A stretch of DNA of 64,000 bases from Trichomonas vaginalis G3 (Eukaryota; Parabasalia; Trichomonadida; Trichomonadidae). Positions within the stretch are counted from its first letter, which is position 1, and each line of letters begins with the position of its first letter. Location of the stretch: positions 16,202,641-16,266,640 of the forward strand of contig NC_067206.1 in the NCBI RefSeq assembly GCF_026262505.1. The letters are read 5' to 3'. This document shows, piece after piece, positions 61,752-64,000 of this stretch. The notes under the pieces were generated by a model. That model made no database searches, was not told where the DNA came from, and saw only the letters and a list, made by a program, of their open reading frames with translations. A program made the position numbers and the translations under genes.

Positions 61752-64000
61752 ATGAGAGTGAAGTACATGACAGCAATGACAAAAGGAACTAATATCAAAC
61801 CTAATGAAATCGCTCACGAGGACATAGAGCTTAACAAGTATTTTGTGGAGTATCTTATAAGTGAAGAGTATGTAAGACCTTACTTCATGTTTGACAGCAT
61901 GAATGAGGATGTTATTTCATGGTTAAAGAATATAAGCAATGTTTTCGGTAAGTACGTCATAGATGACAAAGGTCTTGTTGTATTTTATGAGACAGCAATA
62001 CGAACACAGGAACTAATGGATATTATGCACTCAACAGCAAAGAAAGGATTTAGTACTATTGGCATGAATGAACATTGCAGGAATGACATATACAACCTAT
62101 GCTCACGAAAGCCTTACACAAAAGCAATACAAATGATAGAACATAAGTGTCTAAGGTCAGCAAATGAAATCATTACTGTCAGTGGTTATGAAAGAACTGT
62201 TAGCAAAGATGAGTGGAAACAGCTATTCATATTAAGGAAGGACGTTGCTGAACTAGTTAAACCTGTTGCACAAACATTGTTTCAGATAAGACCAGCAATG
62301 ACTAAGAACCCTTTGACCTTAGTCAATGAGACCATAGAGGTTGAAGATAATGACATGAAAGAACTAGGAATGAATGAGAGAAGTTGTGAAGGATGTTTGA
62401 GTCAAAACACATGGTTCTTCAGAGCTGTTAAGAAACTTAGTAAAGAACGACAGAAATATTTTATAGAGAAGTATTGCAAAGGATGTGTAAATGAATTGCT
62501 TGAAATAGAACTTAGAGACACTTTCACACTAAAGGACTTGAGGAGAAATAAGTACATGAGTGAAGAAGGTATTGACATAGCTAGTGTTATAAATGACTTA
62601 AGAAGATGTGTTGTCGTTATTGACGGAGCACGTATGACATATCTAGTGAAAGATTATGATGGAATACGAGACACAACAACACTTGTGTCAGTAGATAGCA
62701 AGGAATTCAATAAGCTCATGAAGAGTGTTTATGTAGGACGTATTGAAGAGAAGGATGTGAACGCACTGATGATTTATGAAGCGGGTCAGAACAAGAACTA
62801 TCTTATGAAGTCAGGCATGAGATTCTTTGACGAAAGAGATGACATTTACAGCTATTTCAGAGGATATGAGTATGAGGTACTGAATGAAGTAGATGAAAGC
62901 ATTATTGAAGGATATTTGAAACATGTTCACGATGTCATATGTAATGAGGATGAAGAGCTTTATGAGTATGTTTTGAACTGGTTCGCCTACATCGTTCAAA
63001 ATCCTTGTGGAAAGACTGGAACAGTACTTTTGTTAACAGGAAAGCAAGGAACTGGTAAGAATGTACTTAGTAATGTTCTATGCGAGCTCATTAGCAAGTA
63101 CGCCAACAATAATATAACGGCAATAGAGAATGTGGTTGGTAGATTCAATGCTGCTATTGAGAACATGAAGCTCATCGTATGCAATGAACTAAGCTCATGC
63201 GATACGTCTAAGGTCATGAACCACGACGCACTAAAGTCAATAGTAACAGAGACTCAGTTGGACTTAAATCAGAAGTGTCAGCCAGTAAGAAAGATAGAGA
63301 ATGTTTGTAATATCATCATGATATCTAACAACTTCAACTCAGTAAAGATTGACAAAGACGACAGAAGATTTGTTGTCATTGACGTAAGCAGCAGATACAA
63401 AGGAAATTACGAATATTTCTCAAATCTCATTGAAAGCTTTAATGAAGAGTTTTATTCAAACTTACTGACGTACTTCATGAAGAAAGATTTAAGTGAATTT
63501 GATGTAAGGAAGATACCATTCACCAGGGCTAAACAAGAACTCATCGAAATGAACAAAACACCTTACCAAATGTTTTACGAGGAGTTCTATGAAAAGTTTG
63601 TATCCGGATGGAATTGTACAGAGTGCTACAGAAGATATAAAGAATTTGCGAAGGAGAATGAATTCTTTGCATGTAGTTCAAATGTATTTGGTGGCAAGAT
63701 GAGAGAATTTGTGAAGAGAAGTAGAAAGCGAGACGGTTCTGCAAGAAGTTATATTTACGAAGCAAGTATGATATTAGAAGGTCGTGGAAAGAAAGAAACA
63801 GTGAATTATGAGGAAGTGCTTGAAAAATTCATGGAGTACATGGGAAGCAATATAACATACAACAAAGACATATACAGTGAGTTTAAGTACTACTGTGAAC
63901 AGCATGAGATTGAAGTAATGAGTAAAGGAGACTTTGAAACGCTTATGAAAGACAGTAAGGAGGTCGTTCATGAGAACAGTGTTGAAATAGTTCATGAGAA
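61752..64000 (+). CDS. Primase-helicase-type gene, right-arm copy, open to the window end
   Basis: From the ATG at 61752 (MRVKYMTAMTKGTNIKPNEI) the frame appears open to the end of the window, about 750 codons. It has the primase-like part first (PYFMFDSMNEDVISW), then the SF3 helicase core with GKQGTGKN near 63040-63062, KLIVCNE, IMISNN and DDRRFVV. This order (primase-like region plus SF3 helicase in one protein) is the D5 layout of large DNA viruses and some Polinton relatives. The 3' end is outside the window. As far as it can be seen, it looks whole. Confidence 0.75.
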   Translation, partial: MRVKYMTAMTKGTNIKPNEIAHEDIELNKYFVEYLISEEYVRPYFMFDSMNEDVISWLKNISNVFGKYVIDDKGLVVFYETAIRTQELMDIMHSTAKKGFSTIGMNEHCRNDIYNLCSRKPYTKAIQMIEHKCLRSANEIITVSGYERTVSKDEWKQLFILRKDVAELVKPVAQTLFQIRPAMTKNPLTLVNETIEVEDNDMKELGMNERSCEGCLSQNTWFFRAVKKLSKERQKYFIEKYCKGCVNELLEIELRDTFTLKDLRRNKYMSEEGIDIASVINDLRRCVVVIDGARMTYLVKDYDGIRDTTTLVSVDSKEFNKLMKSVYVGRIEEKDVNALMIYEAGQNKNYLMKSGMRFFDERDDIYSYFRGYEYEVLNEVDESIIEGYLKHVHDVICNEDEELYEYVLNWFAYIVQNPCGKTGTVLLLTGKQGTGKNVLSNVLCELISKYANNNITAIENVVGRFNAAIENMKLIVCNELSSCDTSKVMNHDALKSIVTETQLDLNQKCQPVRKIENVCNIIMISNNFNSVKIDKDDRRFVVIDVSSRYKGNYEYFSNLIESFNEEFYSNLLTYFMKKDLSEFDVRKIPFTRAKQELIEMNKTPYQMFYEEFYEKFVSGWNCTECYRRYKEFAKENEFFACSSNVFGGKMREFVKRSRKRDGSARSYIYEASMILEGRGKKETVNYEEVLEKFMEYMGSNITYNKDIYSEFKYYCEQHEIEVMSKGDFETLMKDSKEVVHENSVEIVHE

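Larger units (their letters stand above)
43141..64000. mobile_element. Second virus-like (Maverick-related) element, arranged as a large inverted repeat, open at the window end
   Basis: The element starts abruptly at AGTATCCC (AG is the usual Polinton terminus) inside a transposase gene. It carries a primase/SF3 helicase-type gene, an HNH endonuclease and small genes, then enormous iteron arrays. All of this recurs in inverse order from about 55303 to the window end. Helicase, iterons, palindrome/half-site motifs and a small module are shared with the Maverick at 14885-39945. No capsid, integrase or polymerase gene is in view. Left-arm genes show one or two breaks, while the visible right-arm genes look whole. 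The near-identity of the arms points to a very recent duplication. Confidence 0.65.

Overview
The window looks like a trichomonad nuclear genome, most probably Trichomonas vaginalis or a close relative. It is strongly AT-rich, and its host genes have no visible introns. Start codons of host genes are preceded within a few bases by TCATTCA or TCACTTTT initiators. The host gene set (asparaginyl-tRNA synthetase, uS9, a compact alpha-actinin, ankyrin proteins of the DUF3447 type) and Maverick/Polinton elements both fit that group.

Region 1 (1-13400) is host chromosome. It holds a decayed P4-ATPase, two ankyrin-repeat genes, AsnRS, ribosomal protein uS9 (S16), a coiled-coil protein, a small gene remnant and alpha-actinin, separated by AT-rich spacers. 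Region 2 (13400-14884) is repetitive: a 650-bp fold-back element and a dimeric satellite. Region 3 (14885-39945) is one Maverick/Polinton of about 25 kb. Its ends carry a 16-bp microsatellite plus a small hairpin module. Inside are an adenine methyltransferase, phage-like tail fibre, integrase, family B DNA polymerase, two KilA-N proteins, packaging ATPase, superfamily 3 helicase, capsid-type genes and many small unknown genes. Several genes are broken (roughly ten breaks in all), while others look whole. Region 4 (39946-43138) holds repeats, an AT-rich spacer, a tRNA-like relic and the 3' part of a Mutator-like transposase gene. That gene is cut at 43138 by the next element.

Region 5 (43141 to the window end) is a second virus-like element. 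Only its replication-type genes are visible: a primase-helicase and an HNH endonuclease. It is arranged as a huge inverted repeat. The arms run outward from a centre at about 55227-55300, and each is filled with 24-bp iterons packed into about 850-bp higher-order units. Gene copies in the two arms are almost identical, so the duplication is recent.

The two elements share several non-coding modules: 24-bp iterons, a palindrome-plus-half-site motif whose sequence varies in concert, and a small conserved open module. Inside the Maverick, almost every gene starts just after a T-rich motif (TTTTTAY, then 8-13 bases, then ATG), several of them in near-palindromic divergent pairs. This differs from the host initiator. 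Together these modules look like an element-specific transcription and replication control system, and they are the most interesting signal here.
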